Positions 6,278 to 13,878 of a stretch of DNA of 22,206 nt are shown piece after piece. Numbering within the stretch: the first letter of the stretch is position 1; each line of letters begins with the position of its first letter. Origin of the DNA: a bacterium (GTDB lineage: Bacteria; Patescibacteria; Dojkabacteria; SC72); the NCBI GenBank assembly GCA_029553845.1, contig JAKPKF010000167.1, positions 1-22,206 of the forward strand. Reading direction: 5' to 3'. The notes beneath the pieces are model-generated. The model searched no databases. It worked only from the letters and a program-made list of their open reading frames with translations, and was not told the DNA's origin. The position numbers and the translations under genes are program-made.

Positions 6278-7750
6278 ATGGAATTATATTTGGCAGGCAA
6301 TACTCGAGGAAATTCAGATTCTTTACTACCGGCCAATTTAATTGGTTTATATAATATTCTCCTCCCTTATGGCCATTCTTATGGATTGAAGGGAGGGGAC
6401 GAGATAATCGAAATTAAGAAGAATGTAGAATTGTATTTTGCAGGTGAAGGATGGGGAAAGAGTTGTGACTTTCTTTATTCAGAAGGATATGGAAGATTAT
6501 TGAGTTATATTAATAATCGTCAAAGAGCTGAAAACTATATTTTCCATAAAAGGTGGGATAACTTTATGAGAGATTTCAAGATTTATTTAGCGGGAGATAC
6601 CAGAGGGTTTCCAGATGCAGTACCAGAAAAGTTGATTGATGATTTTAATATATTACTTTCTTATATTCATCCTACCGGTCCTAAAGGAGTTGATAAGGTA
6701 GGAGAGGTCAAGAGAGCCGCAGTGGTTGATTATATATTGACTGATATGGCAAAGATGACCGAGGAAGAGAGGAAAGCGTTTATGGATTTATATTTTGCAG
6801 GCACCGAAAATTTTAGTGATGAAATGAGGGATAAATATATTATGGATTTATATTTGGTAGGACCAGAAAAAGAAAATATCATGGAAGTGGTGACCGGAGA
6901 GGTCAAAGCAAATATGCTTTTCAATTATCTGGAAGGCAAGAAAGCAACTGATAAATACAAAGAGAAGATTAAACCAAAGAAACTATTCATCGACTCAGGA
7001 GCGTTCTCAGCATGGACCAGAGGAAAGCAGATTGATGTTGATGAATATATCAACTGGATAAATGAAAGAGCAGATTTCATTGATTTATATGGTCAGGTAG
7101 ATGTAATTCCCGGAGATAGAGTAAAGGGTCATACCCAAGAGCAAGTTGCAGAGGCGGCAAGAGCAACATGGGAGAATTATCTATATATGAGACCAAAGAT
7201 GAAAAACCCAGATGGTCTATTATATACCTTCCATGTTGGCGAACCATATAACTATTTGAGGGAAGCACTTGAGTGGACTGATGAAGATGGAAAACATATC
7301 CCGTATATAGCACTTGGCGGTATGGTCGGAAAACCAACCCCGGTAAAGAAAGCATTTCTTGATAGCTGTTTCAATATTATTGAGAAATCGAGTAATCCAA
7401 AGGTAAAGACTCATGCTTTCGGAATGACCTCATTCCCACTACTTGAGCAATACCCAATCACCTCAGCAGACTCAACTAGCTGGATAATGACCGGAGCAAC
7501 TGGAAGCATAATGACCGATGTAGGAATTATAGCAGTGAGCGACCAGATGGCAAAGTTACCAGAGCATTATTCTCATCTTCCAAAACATCATCAAGAGACT
7601 TTTAATGAGTTGATATCAGAGTTTGGGTTTACATTGGATGAATTGAGAGAATCAAGAGATAACCGAATCATGTTTAATGCAAGATATATGAATAAGAAAG
7701 CAAATGCTTTACAGTATCGACCAGGTCCTAAAAAGCTATCATTATTCTAA
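6278..7750 (+). CDS. dpdA: DpdA/TGT-like DNA guanine transglycosylase (7-deazaguanine insertion)
   Basis: A 490-residue protein whose C-terminal 300 residues match the tRNA-guanine transglycosylase superfamily in the DpdA form found in phages. FIDSGAFSAW at 237-246 corresponds to the TGT DSGGFQ motif (D239). YIALGGMVG near 343-350 corresponds to the TGT GGLAVG loop, and ADSTSW with D398 sits where TGT has its late Asp/PTR region. DpdA exchanges guanine in DNA for a 7-deazaguanine, which shields phage DNA from restriction. The two following genes (DUF6884, VUT transporter) fit that pathway. The first 195 residues are unusual: they hold five degenerate copies of the N-terminal LYLAG motif. The start is ATG 6278 with GAGGTG at about 6267-6272. 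The exact base made cannot be read from sequence. Confidence 0.82.
   Translation: MELYLAGNTRGNSDSLLPANLIGLYNILLPYGHSYGLKGGDEIIEIKKNVELYFAGEGWGKSCDFLYSEGYGRLLSYINNRQRAENYIFHKRWDNFMRDFKIYLAGDTRGFPDAVPEKLIDDFNILLSYIHPTGPKGVDKVGEVKRAAVVDYILTDMAKMTEEERKAFMDLYFAGTENFSDEMRDKYIMDLYLVGPEKENIMEVVTGEVKANMLFNYLEGKKATDKYKEKIKPKKLFIDSGAFSAWTRGKQIDVDEYINWINERADFIDLYGQVDVIPGDRVKGHTQEQVAEAARATWENYLYMRPKMKNPDGLLYTFHVGEPYNYLREALEWTDEDGKHIPYIALGGMVGKPTPVKKAFLDSCFNIIEKSSNPKVKTHAFGMTSFPLLEQYPITSADSTSWIMTGATGSIMTDVGIIAVSDQMAKLPEHYSHLPKHHQETFNELISEFGFTLDELRESRDNRIMFNARYMNKKANALQYRPGPKKLSLF
6284..6862 (+). repeat. Five-fold repeat of the DpdA N-terminal LYLAG motif
   Basis: In the protein, LYLAG-type motifs stand at residues 4-7 (LYLAG), 52-56 (LYFAG), 102-106 (IYLAG), 171-175 (LYFAG) and 191-195 (LYLVG). 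Units one and three also share what follows: NTRG/DTRG, a NILLPY/NILLSY helix, GLKG/GPKG and a charged helix. Related DpdA proteins normally carry one such motif at the very N-terminus before the DSGAF core. The extra copies look like partial internal duplications that have diverged. Confidence 0.7.
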
Positions 7751-7762
7751 GGAGGAAATGAG

Positions 7763-8266
7763 ATGAATGTTTGGACTGATTATAAGAATCACATCTACAA
7801 TACTTGGGGTATCAAGACCATTGATAGTAGCAAGGAATTTAAGGAGATAGCAGCAGAGCATAACCTATTGATTTGCACTGGATGCTCAGCTCAGAAAAAA
7901 GATGATGGTGGTTACTATAAACCATCTGAATTATATCTGGGGTCAAAGAATATCAATTTCTATAGAATGATGATTTCTAATAAACATGAGTTTGGAACCC
8001 TCAGTGATTTGCATGGTTTATGTCTTGAGGATGAATTATATACCGATTATGATGTTCATCCATCTAAACTGACTGATGGTGATTTTAAGAAGTTGGGAGA
8101 GGGTATCAGAGAGAAGATGGATAAGAAAGGGTATAATGCAGTACTCTATTATAACCCATCGCCAATCATGGGTAGTCCCTATTTCAAGATGTTATCTCAT
8201 ATAGGATTACCGGTTTATTATTTCACTAAATTAGATATCACTGCAAAGAAAGTCAGTTTATTTTAA
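7763..8266 (+). CDS. DUF6884-type protein, probable partner in DNA 7-deazaguanine modification
   Basis: A 167-residue protein with the DUF6884 signature. LLICTGCSAQKK (about residues 35-46) is followed by a substrate-like KPSELYLGSKN segment, and a C-terminal block contains NPSPIMGSPYFKML with an I/L-P-V-Y-Y end. It starts 12 bases after the DpdA-like gene, with AAGGAGG just before ATG 7763, and both proteins end in the same residues, SLF. DUF6884 proteins often neighbour TGT/DpdA-like genes. The Cys-x-x-x-Lys pattern superficially resembles ArcS, an archaeosine-pathway enzyme. A role in processing or further decorating the inserted base is an inference from context. Confidence 0.65.
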   Translation: MNVWTDYKNHIYNTWGIKTIDSSKEFKEIAAEHNLLICTGCSAQKKDDGGYYKPSELYLGSKNINFYRMMISNKHEFGTLSDLHGLCLEDELYTDYDVHPSKLTDGDFKKLGEGIREKMDKKGYNAVLYYNPSPIMGSPYFKMLSHIGLPVYYFTKLDITAKKVSLF

Positions 8267-8292
8267 GAGGAAAGCAAATTGAAATAAAATCC

Positions 8293-8322
8293 TTTACAGA
8301 TTGATGCGATATTCTATATAAT
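8293..8322 (+). promoter_or_regulatory. Class 2 promoter, TTTACA-18-TATAAT, flanked by an inverted repeat
   Basis: TTTACA (8293-8298), an 18-base spacer and TATAAT (8317-8322). A perfect 8-bp inverted repeat, ATTGATGC at 8300-8307 and GCATCAAT at 8329-8336, brackets the -10 box and could be a repressor operator. The element lies in the 149-base gap before the transporter gene. The rest of that gap holds one weak hairpin (AGAGG/CCUUU, about 8347-8366) and no recognisable riboswitch. Confidence 0.6.
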
Positions 8323-8415
8323 AGATGAGCATCAATTAGTAAAAATAAGAGGTCATCAAGACCCTTTATATAGATACTAAAAATCAAGCAAGAAGAAGAA
8401 AGTGAGGAAACCACA

Positions 8416-9114
8416 ATGAAAAAAACCCATAATATTAGTTTTTTACAATTAGCTCTAACACTGTTATTTGTGGTAAGTTTATTAATCAGTAATGTAATAG
8501 CATCAAAGCAGGTTTTACTACCATTTGGTATCGTAATGACCGGGGCAGTATTCATCTTCCCTATAACCTATATCCTATCAGATTTATTCTCCGAGGTATA
8601 TGGATATAGATGGAGTCGATTAACTTGTTATATGGGATTTGCAGCTAACTTATTTATGGTAATGGTATTCAGCTTAGTTATCATAACCCCGGCACCTTCG
8701 TTTTGGACTAATCAAGAAGCTTTCCAAGCAGTATTGGGAAACACCCCAAGAATCTTATTCGCATCACTGTTAGCATTTGTGATTGGAGACCTCATTAATG
8801 ATAGAGTGTTTAAGAGAATGAAAGAGAAGCATCCAACAGACCATAAGGGCTTCGGATGGAGAGCTATCATATCAAGTTTTGTGGGAGAAGCAATAGATAG
8901 TTTAATTTTCTTACCAATAGCTTTCTTAGGGCAAATGCCGATAAATAATTTAGCAGTAATGTTGATTGTGCAGGTATTAATCAAAACGGGATATGAAATT
9001 ATAATCCTACCAATAACATATAAGGCTGTTCATGCTGTTTCGAAATATGAGCAAAGGCAACCAACCGAATCGAAAACCATTTATAGTTATGATAATAAAC
9101 AAATACAAAAATAA
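8416..9114 (+). CDS. yhhQ: VUT/YhhQ-family queuosine-precursor transporter
   Basis: A 232-residue polytopic membrane protein of the Vut_1 (YhhQ/QPTR) family, the usual length for the family. Hydrophobic segments lie at roughly residues 8-28, 35-55, 72-92, 108-126, 152-176 and 182-205. The hallmark FPITYILSDLFSEVYGY follows at about 49-65, and the later SSFVGEAIDSLIFLPIAF is also typical. Characterised members import preQ0/preQ1, the precursors of queuosine. Next to a DpdA-like DNA transglycosylase and a DUF6884 protein, it would supply the 7-deazaguanine base from outside the cell, since no synthesis genes (folE, queD, queE, queC) are present here. GTGAGG eight to nine bases upstream supports ATG 8416. 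It has its own promoter and possible operator. Confidence 0.88.
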   Translation: MKKTHNISFLQLALTLLFVVSLLISNVIASKQVLLPFGIVMTGAVFIFPITYILSDLFSEVYGYRWSRLTCYMGFAANLFMVMVFSLVIITPAPSFWTNQEAFQAVLGNTPRILFASLLAFVIGDLINDRVFKRMKEKHPTDHKGFGWRAIISSFVGEAIDSLIFLPIAFLGQMPINNLAVMLIVQVLIKTGYEIIILPITYKAVHAVSKYEQRQPTESKTIYSYDNKQIQK

Positions 9115-9131
9115 AGAGGAGGAAACAAACT

Positions 9132-10238
9132 ATGAAGCTCACGCTTAAAACACTCAAATTGCAGGAGATGGTATCAAAAGCAATCAAAGGAGCATCTAAT
9201 AACAAGATGATTCCAATCACATCACTAATGGCAATCCAATGGCAGGGCGGGGTCTTGACCCTCATCACCACAGATGCTGCCAATACCCTTAAAATCATTG
9301 ATAAAGTTGAGGGAGAGGAATTCTATGTAGTGGTGCAGACTGAGCTATTCAGCAAATTGGTGGCGAAGACAACAACTGAGACAATCACGCTGACATTAAA
9401 AGAGAGTAGCTTGGAAGTAAAAGGGAATGGTACTTATAATATCGAACTTCCGCTTGATGAGGAAGGTCAGTTGATTAAGTTTCCAGATTACAAATTCGAC
9501 CATAAGAAAGCAGAGAAATCTGTAATCAATCTATCAACCATCAAGACAATCCTAACCGCCAATAAAGCGGCAGTGGCAGAGACTATGGAAGTCCCTTGCT
9601 TGACCGGATATTATTTTGATGATAAGGTAATCACCACCGATACCTTCAAGGTATGTAGTAATGAGGTTAAGGTCCTCCCACGTAAGATATTGCTTCCAAC
9701 TGATTTGGTTGAGCTATTATCCATCATGGATGAGGAAAAAGTTACAGCAGAGATTGTCAAGAATAAAATCCTATTTACTACAAACAATGTGGTCCTCTAT
9801 GGGTCAGAGCTTGATGGCATCGAAGATTATCCGGTGGAAGCAATCGAGGCATATGTATTGACTGAATTTGATAGCGTATGCAAATTGCCAAAGGGAGCAT
9901 TGCTAAATGTACTTGACAGACTTTCTCTATTTGTAAGCGAATATGATAAGAATGGGGTTTATCTCACATTTACCACTGATGGCGTAATATTTAGTAGCAA
10001 GAGGAATAATGGTACCGAACTTATCAAATATCAAGAGAGTAAGAACTTCAAAGCATTTACATGCTGCGCAGATATCGAGCTTCTCAAATCTCAAGTATCA
10101 GCTCAAGAGGGCGAAGTAGTTGAGATGTGGTATGGGCATGAGCAAGCAATAAAAATGGTATCCGGAAAAATAACTCAGATTGTGGCGCTGTTAGAGGATG
10201 ACAGGGCAATGGATAATGGCGAAACGTCAGAGTCTTAA
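9132..10238 (+). CDS. dnaN: DNA polymerase III beta-type sliding clamp
   Basis: A 368-residue protein with the length and three-fold beta-rich pattern of a bacterial DnaN clamp (bacterial subunits are about 366-378 residues). The N-terminal domain (MKLTLKTLKLQEMVSKAIKG) starts as typical clamps do. Domain two (about 130-245) includes the GYYFDDKVITTDTFKV strand pair, comparable to the family's ATDGHRL. The third domain ends in an unusual acidic tail (EDDRAMDNGETSES) in place of the conserved C-terminal PMRL. A dimer would encircle DNA and tether the polymerase. It is loaded by the DnaX/delta/delta' proteins encoded at 17482-21494. GAGGAGG precedes ATG 9132. Its 3' end overlaps the next gene. 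Confidence 0.85.
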   Translation: MKLTLKTLKLQEMVSKAIKGASNNKMIPITSLMAIQWQGGVLTLITTDAANTLKIIDKVEGEEFYVVVQTELFSKLVAKTTTETITLTLKESSLEVKGNGTYNIELPLDEEGQLIKFPDYKFDHKKAEKSVINLSTIKTILTANKAAVAETMEVPCLTGYYFDDKVITTDTFKVCSNEVKVLPRKILLPTDLVELLSIMDEEKVTAEIVKNKILFTTNNVVLYGSELDGIEDYPVEAIEAYVLTEFDSVCKLPKGALLNVLDRLSLFVSEYDKNGVYLTFTTDGVIFSSKRNNGTELIKYQESKNFKAFTCCADIELLKSQVSAQEGEVVEMWYGHEQAIKMVSGKITQIVALLEDDRAMDNGETSES

Positions 10239-11016
10239 AAATATATTTAAGCTGATAGAGGCAGCCACAAATGAAATGCCAATCAATGAGCAATTTGTGG
10301 CTGACCTCAAAGCAGCTATTGAAAAACAGCACTCGATAGATGGAAGGACTCCTTCGAAAAGTTATAAACCATCCTCAATGACTTGTATAAGGAATATGTA
10401 CTTCCAAGTAACCGGTGCTGACCTTGACGAGCAGAGAGCAAATGCTACTCTTGTAGGAATCGTACAATCCGGTAGTGACCGGCATGAAAGATTGCAGGAA
10501 GCGGTAACCCATATGAAAGATTTTGGGATGGATTGCGAGTATATCGACGTGGCGAAATTTGTTAAGATGAGAGGTTTGGATTATTTAGAAATAGTCAAGC
10601 AGCAGGGATATGAAACTAAATTATATCACAAAGACCTCAATATCAGTTTCCTATGTGATGGAATCATCAAGTACAAAAATCAATATTACATCCTTGAGAT
10701 TAAGACTGAAACAATCTATAAATGGCAGAATAGGTCAGGAGTAGCGGAAGAGCATATCCCTCAGGGTACTGCATATGCTACCTGCCTTGGGATTAATCAG
10801 ATAATGTTTCTCTATGAGAACCGAGACAATTGTGATAAAAAAGCATATATTTTAGAAGTTACTGATGATATGAAATTCGACTTAATAGTATCTAAAATTG
10901 AGGAATGTGATACCTATGTGAGGAAATTGACCCCACCACCCATTCCTGCTGATATCACAAAAAAGATTTGTCAATATTGTAATTATAAGACTGAGTGTAG
11001 AAAGGTGGGTAACTGA
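10216..11016 (+). CDS. RecB/Cas4-like PD-(D/E)xK nuclease with Fe-S cysteines
   Basis: A protein of about 266 residues of the RecB/Cas4 exonuclease type. The catalytic LEIKTE (E161, K163) is the QhxE/ExK motif. Four cysteines placed as in Cas4 and AddB, C57 and then C252, C255 and C261, would bind a 4Fe-4S cluster. Members of this group resect DNA ends for recombination. It is the first of a recombination cassette with a RecU-like nuclease and RecA. The start is uncertain: ATG 10216 (MAKRQS) is preferred because the in-frame ATG at 10198 has its GAGG immediately adjacent, leaving no spacing. The 5' end overlaps the clamp gene by about 23 bases. Confidence 0.8.
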   Translation: MAKRQSLKNIFKLIEAATNEMPINEQFVADLKAAIEKQHSIDGRTPSKSYKPSSMTCIRNMYFQVTGADLDEQRANATLVGIVQSGSDRHERLQEAVTHMKDFGMDCEYIDVAKFVKMRGLDYLEIVKQQGYETKLYHKDLNISFLCDGIIKYKNQYYILEIKTETIYKWQNRSGVAEEHIPQGTAYATCLGINQIMFLYENRDNCDKKAYILEVTDDMKFDLIVSKIEECDTYVRKLTPPPIPADITKKICQYCNYKTECRKVGN

Positions 11017-11573
11017 TGGGAGTGAGCAGAGGAAAACAGTTTGAAGATATGATAAAAAAAGCATTCTTAAAACATCCTGATATCTCATTTGACCGCTTTC
11101 CAGACCCAATGGCAGGGTATGCCGGGATTAGAAATATATGTGATTTTGGAGTATATAGATTACCATATCAATATTATTTCGAATGTAAAGCATTTTCCGG
11201 CAATACCCTCAATTTTACCTCAGCAATCACAAAAGACCAGTGGGATGGATTGGTAGAAAAATCTAAAATACCAGGAGTAGTGGCAGGAATCATTGTTTGG
11301 TTTATCGAGCATGACACCACCACTTTTGTACCAATCCAGGAACTAAAGAGAATCAGAGATGCAGGAGCAAAGTCATTAAATGTTAAATATCTAGCAATAG
11401 GAAACCCATTGAATGATGACCAGGTATTGAATATCAGAGTACCTGGTAGAAAGAAAAGGATATTGTTTGAGTATGATGCAAAGACTTTTCTTGATAATCT
11501 TGATAAATGGGCAGGAAAGAAATGGGGAAAAGAGGTGGCAGAGGCATGGCGAAGATATCTGAATCAGCGTTAA
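11016..11573 (+). CDS. RecU-like Holliday junction resolvase (PRFA family)
   Basis: A 185-residue protein resembling RecU of Firmicutes. GKQFEDMIKK at the N-terminus is the family's G-x2-FE helix. The nuclease core is C-D43-F followed by YYFECK (E56, K58), a PD-(D/E)xK active site. SGNTLNFTSAI and the following Q-W-D-G-L resemble the RecU 'tlpf..I...Q...L' stretch. It would resolve branched recombination or replication intermediates before packaging. The gene overlaps its upstream neighbour by one base (TGATG) and the next gene by about 28 bases, so translation is probably coupled. Confidence 0.82.
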   Translation: MGVSRGKQFEDMIKKAFLKHPDISFDRFPDPMAGYAGIRNICDFGVYRLPYQYYFECKAFSGNTLNFTSAITKDQWDGLVEKSKIPGVVAGIIVWFIEHDTTTFVPIQELKRIRDAGAKSLNVKYLAIGNPLNDDQVLNIRVPGRKKRILFEYDAKTFLDNLDKWAGKKWGKEVAEAWRRYLNQR

Positions 11574-12097
11574 GTGGTGACATTGATGCCGGTAAGGTAA
11601 GGAGTCTACAAAAGAGGATTGATAAAAATAGTGATTTGGTGAATTCAATCGTAGATAGATTGGTATCAGAATATTGCAGGTCACTTGATGAGTATATGCA
11701 ATTCATCAGAAATATCCTTAATGACACCGCAAATCCGCCCACTGACCAGGAGCTTGATGATTTTGCCCTTAATATACCGGTATTGATTTATTTCACCGGG
11801 GAGGCTCAGGAGGCGTTGGGTATTAAGGAAGATGTGGCAAAAGCAGTCAAGCAAGAGTTATATAATGAAATCTATGATAAAGCAACCGGGACGATAGCAG
11901 ATAAAACAGCAGCGGCAGAGCTGGCAACGCAGAATGAGTATATAGCTCATATTGCATACCAGAGAGCATATAAGAAAGTAAAACTCAGAATGGAAGCAGC
12001 AAATGAGACCTTACAGAGTATCAAGAAAATCATATCAAGACGAATGGTTGAGTATGAGGTCGCAAGAGTTGACCCTGGTAGAGTAGGAGGACAATGA
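11546..12097 (+). CDS. Conserved phage protein between resolvase and recA, unknown function
   Basis: A 183-residue, largely helical, charged protein with no enzymatic motif that I can see. A conserved-looking centre reads ELYNEIYDKATGTIADKTAAAELATQ in pieces around residues 112-137, and the C-terminus is basic (IKKIISRRMVEYE). Position between the RecU-like nuclease and RecA suggests a recombination accessory role, for instance as a mediator, but this is inference. I chose ATG 11546 (MAKISES), with GAGGTGG at about 11532-11538, over an earlier in-frame ATG at 11507. It overlaps the upstream gene by 28 bases and ends at the recA start. Confidence 0.72.
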   Translation: MAKISESALSGDIDAGKVRSLQKRIDKNSDLVNSIVDRLVSEYCRSLDEYMQFIRNILNDTANPPTDQELDDFALNIPVLIYFTGEAQEALGIKEDVAKAVKQELYNEIYDKATGTIADKTAAAELATQNEYIAHIAYQRAYKKVKLRMEAANETLQSIKKIISRRMVEYEVARVDPGRVGGQ

Positions 12098-13230
12098 TGG
12101 GAAAATTAGATACGCTAATCAAAGATTTTAATAAGCAATATAAAGAAGAGATTGTAGCAAGAGGTATTCCGATAATTCAGACCCAAAAGATACCATTCAG
12201 CAGTCCCCGAGCAAATTACATGCTATATGGCGGATTGCCGAGAGGACGAATCATTGAGTTTGCAGGGGAGGAAAATGGTGGTAAAACCACTACTGCTCTT
12301 GATATTATAGCAAATGCTCAACTCTTATTTGATGAGGAATGGGAGCAGGAAATCAAAGACCTGGAAGCAATAGATAAGAGGAAAAAAGAGCAGCAGGCAA
12401 GACTTGATTATCTCAAAGCAAGAGGTCCAAAGCAAGTGGTGTATGCAGATTGTGAGAATACTCTTGATGAGGATTGGGCAAGAAATCTTGGGGTTGATAC
12501 TGACAGGATGGTACTATTAAAACCTCAAAGTCAGACGGCAGAACAGATATTTGAGATGTTACTACAAATGATGGAGACCGATGAAGTTGGATTGGTGGTT
12601 ATCGATAGTCTTGGGGTTATGTTATCAGCTCAAGCATATGAAAAGACCATGGAAGAAAAGACTTATGGTGGTATTGCAGCGGCATTGACTCTATTTAGTA
12701 AAAAGGCAGAGCTATTATGCAATAAGTATAATTGCACCCTCATTGGTATAAATCAGATGAGAGAGAATATGAATAGTCCTTATGGCGGGATGACTACAAC
12801 CGGTGGTAAGGGATGGAAGCATAATTGTAGCGTCAGATTGCTGTTCCAAAAGGGGTCCTATATTGATGAAAGAGGAAATGAAATCAAGAGGAGCGCAGAG
12901 ACCCCGGCAGGAAATCAGGTCTTGATAAATATAGCAAAGACTAAAGTTTGTAAACCAGATAGAAGGGTCGGATATTATACCCTCAATTATGAAACCGGTA
13001 TTGATAAGATAGCGGATACCATAGAGGTGGCATTAAAATATGGGATTATCAATCAAGCAGGAGCATGGTTTAATTTCGTAGATATTGAGACCGGAGAGAT
13101 AATCACAGATGAAGAGGGAGAAATCATCAAGGTACAAGGTAAACCAAATTTGATTGAGTATCTTCAAAACGACCCTCATCTATATAATGAGATATCCGAA
13201 AAGGTGTCAGAGTTGATTTCAACTAGATAA
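12097..13230 (+). CDS. recA: RecA-like recombinase
   Basis: A protein of about 377 residues of the RecA/UvsX family. Walker A is GEENGGKTT at 57-65 (bacterial RecA has GPESSGKTT). A catalytic ECENTL-like strand appears as DCENTL near 119-124, Walker B is VVIDS at 167-171, and the loop-2 region is around GINQMRENMNSPYGG. It would pair single strands with duplex DNA in phage recombination and repair. Relative to RecA it carries a charged helical insert at about 80-108. Two tandem ATGs occur (12094 and 12097); the second has the better spacing from AGGAGG 12085-12090. It is the last gene of its operon, followed by a terminator. Confidence 0.92.
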   Translation: MGKLDTLIKDFNKQYKEEIVARGIPIIQTQKIPFSSPRANYMLYGGLPRGRIIEFAGEENGGKTTTALDIIANAQLLFDEEWEQEIKDLEAIDKRKKEQQARLDYLKARGPKQVVYADCENTLDEDWARNLGVDTDRMVLLKPQSQTAEQIFEMLLQMMETDEVGLVVIDSLGVMLSAQAYEKTMEEKTYGGIAAALTLFSKKAELLCNKYNCTLIGINQMRENMNSPYGGMTTTGGKGWKHNCSVRLLFQKGSYIDERGNEIKRSAETPAGNQVLINIAKTKVCKPDRRVGYYTLNYETGIDKIADTIEVALKYGIINQAGAWFNFVDIETGEIITDEEGEIIKVQGKPNLIEYLQNDPHLYNEISEKVSELISTR

Positions 13231-13233
13231 ATT

Positions 13234-13259
13234 GAGGGGCGAAAAGCCCTTCTTTTTTT
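13234..13259 (+). terminator. Intrinsic terminator after recA
   Basis: Stem GAGGGGC (13234-13240) pairs with GCCCTTC (13246-13252), with one G-T pair and the loop GAAAA, followed by seven Ts. It is the only convincing rho-independent terminator in the window and closes the clamp-recombination operon. Confidence 0.88.
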
Positions 13260-13279
13260 ACCTTTTTGTAACATTGGTC

Positions 13280-13308
13280 TTGACTTTTCAATCAATATGT
13301 TATATAAT
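13280..13308 (+). promoter_or_regulatory. Class 1 promoter, TTGACT-17-TATAAT
   Basis: TTGACT at 13280-13285, a 17-base spacer and TATAAT at 13303-13308, with the conserved AATATGT before and TATTAAGAGATAAG after. The new transcript can form a hairpin, GAGATAAGG with CCTATCTC (about 13316-13338). It drives the 87-residue gene just after the recA terminator. Confidence 0.88.
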
Positions 13309-13370
13309 ATTATTAAGAGATAAGGATTTTACCTATCTCCCAAAACTCATAAAACTCAGGAGGTATGAAA

Positions 13371-13634
13371 ATGAAAAAGATTACAAGATTGATTGAGGTA
13401 AGATTGGGGACGGGGCTCTGGGGAGCAAGCACGGCAGAGCATACAAAAACATATATCCGGGAGGCAATAAATTCAGTAAGAAATTCAGCTAAAACTCTTG
13501 AAACGACAGTAATAACAGTTTCAAATGAGCAGGTAAATGTTTTGGCAAAGGGCACAGAAAAACAAATAAATGTTCTTGCTCAGAAAATTAGAAATTGTGT
13601 TATAACCATTGATGATATTAAAATAGTAGACTAA
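13371..13634 (+). CDS. Hypothetical protein (87 aa)
   Basis: A small, basic protein (MKKITRLIEVRLG...) with a Thr/Val-rich middle and a C-terminus of regular hydrophobic spacing (VLAQKIRNCVITIDDI). No family is recognised. ATG 13371 is chosen because AGGAGG (13358-13363) is seven bases away; ATG 13365 is only one base from it. It stands alone between two class 1 promoters and is therefore its own short transcription unit or the head of a longer one. Confidence 0.7.
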   Translation: MKKITRLIEVRLGTGLWGASTAEHTKTYIREAINSVRNSAKTLETTVITVSNEQVNVLAKGTEKQINVLAQKIRNCVITIDDIKIVD

Positions 13635-13652
13635 TAAAGGGGTAGAAAAGTC

Positions 13653-13681
13653 TTGACTTTCATCTCAATATGTTATATAAT
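13653..13681 (+). promoter_or_regulatory. Class 1 promoter, TTGACT-17-TATAAT
   Basis: TTGACT at 13653-13658, 17 bases, TATAAT at 13676-13681. From the spacer to about +20 it is almost identical to the promoter at 13280, and the leader up to the ribosome binding site also repeats (AAAACTCATAAAACTCAGGA). It heads the operon of small genes from 13744. Confidence 0.88.
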
Positions 13682-13743
13682 ATTATTAAGAGATAAGAAA
13701 TAAAACAACTCACAAAACTCATAAAACTCAGGAGGTAACAAAG

Positions 13744-13878
13744 ATGAAAAAGTACGCAGTGATTTACAGAGGCAAAAAAGTAGATGAGATAATGGCAGAG
13801 AGTCATTGGGACGCAGTGGTCGAAGCTGATAAAAGAGGATACTCAATCACAATGGTAGATATAGTGGAGGTGAGATAA
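13744..13878 (+). CDS. Hypothetical small protein (44 aa)
   Basis: A 44-residue protein (MKKYAVIYRGKKVDEIM...SITMVDIVEVR) with a strong AGGAGG at 13730-13735, eight bases before ATG 13744. The beta-alpha-beta pattern could be a mini-domain. Its stop overlaps the next start (TAATG), and the next gene's SD (GGAGGTGAG) is encoded in its last codons. Function is unknown; the spacing and ribosome binding site make it very likely to be real. Confidence 0.72.
   Translation: MKKYAVIYRGKKVDEIMAESHWDAVVEADKRGYSITMVDIVEVR

Noticed and set aside
8341..8400. Possible preQ1-I riboswitch in the leader of the queuosine-precursor transporter
   Set aside because: A short AGAGG/CCUUU stem with a 10-base loop exists, but the loop-tail pseudoknot pairing and the ligand-binding C after a UAG-type loop segment do not fit, and the A-rich strand is in the wrong place.
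9661..9861. Plus-strand 66-codon frame inside the sliding clamp gene
   Set aside because: No ribosome binding site, no domain, Ser/Leu/Arg-rich shadow translation.
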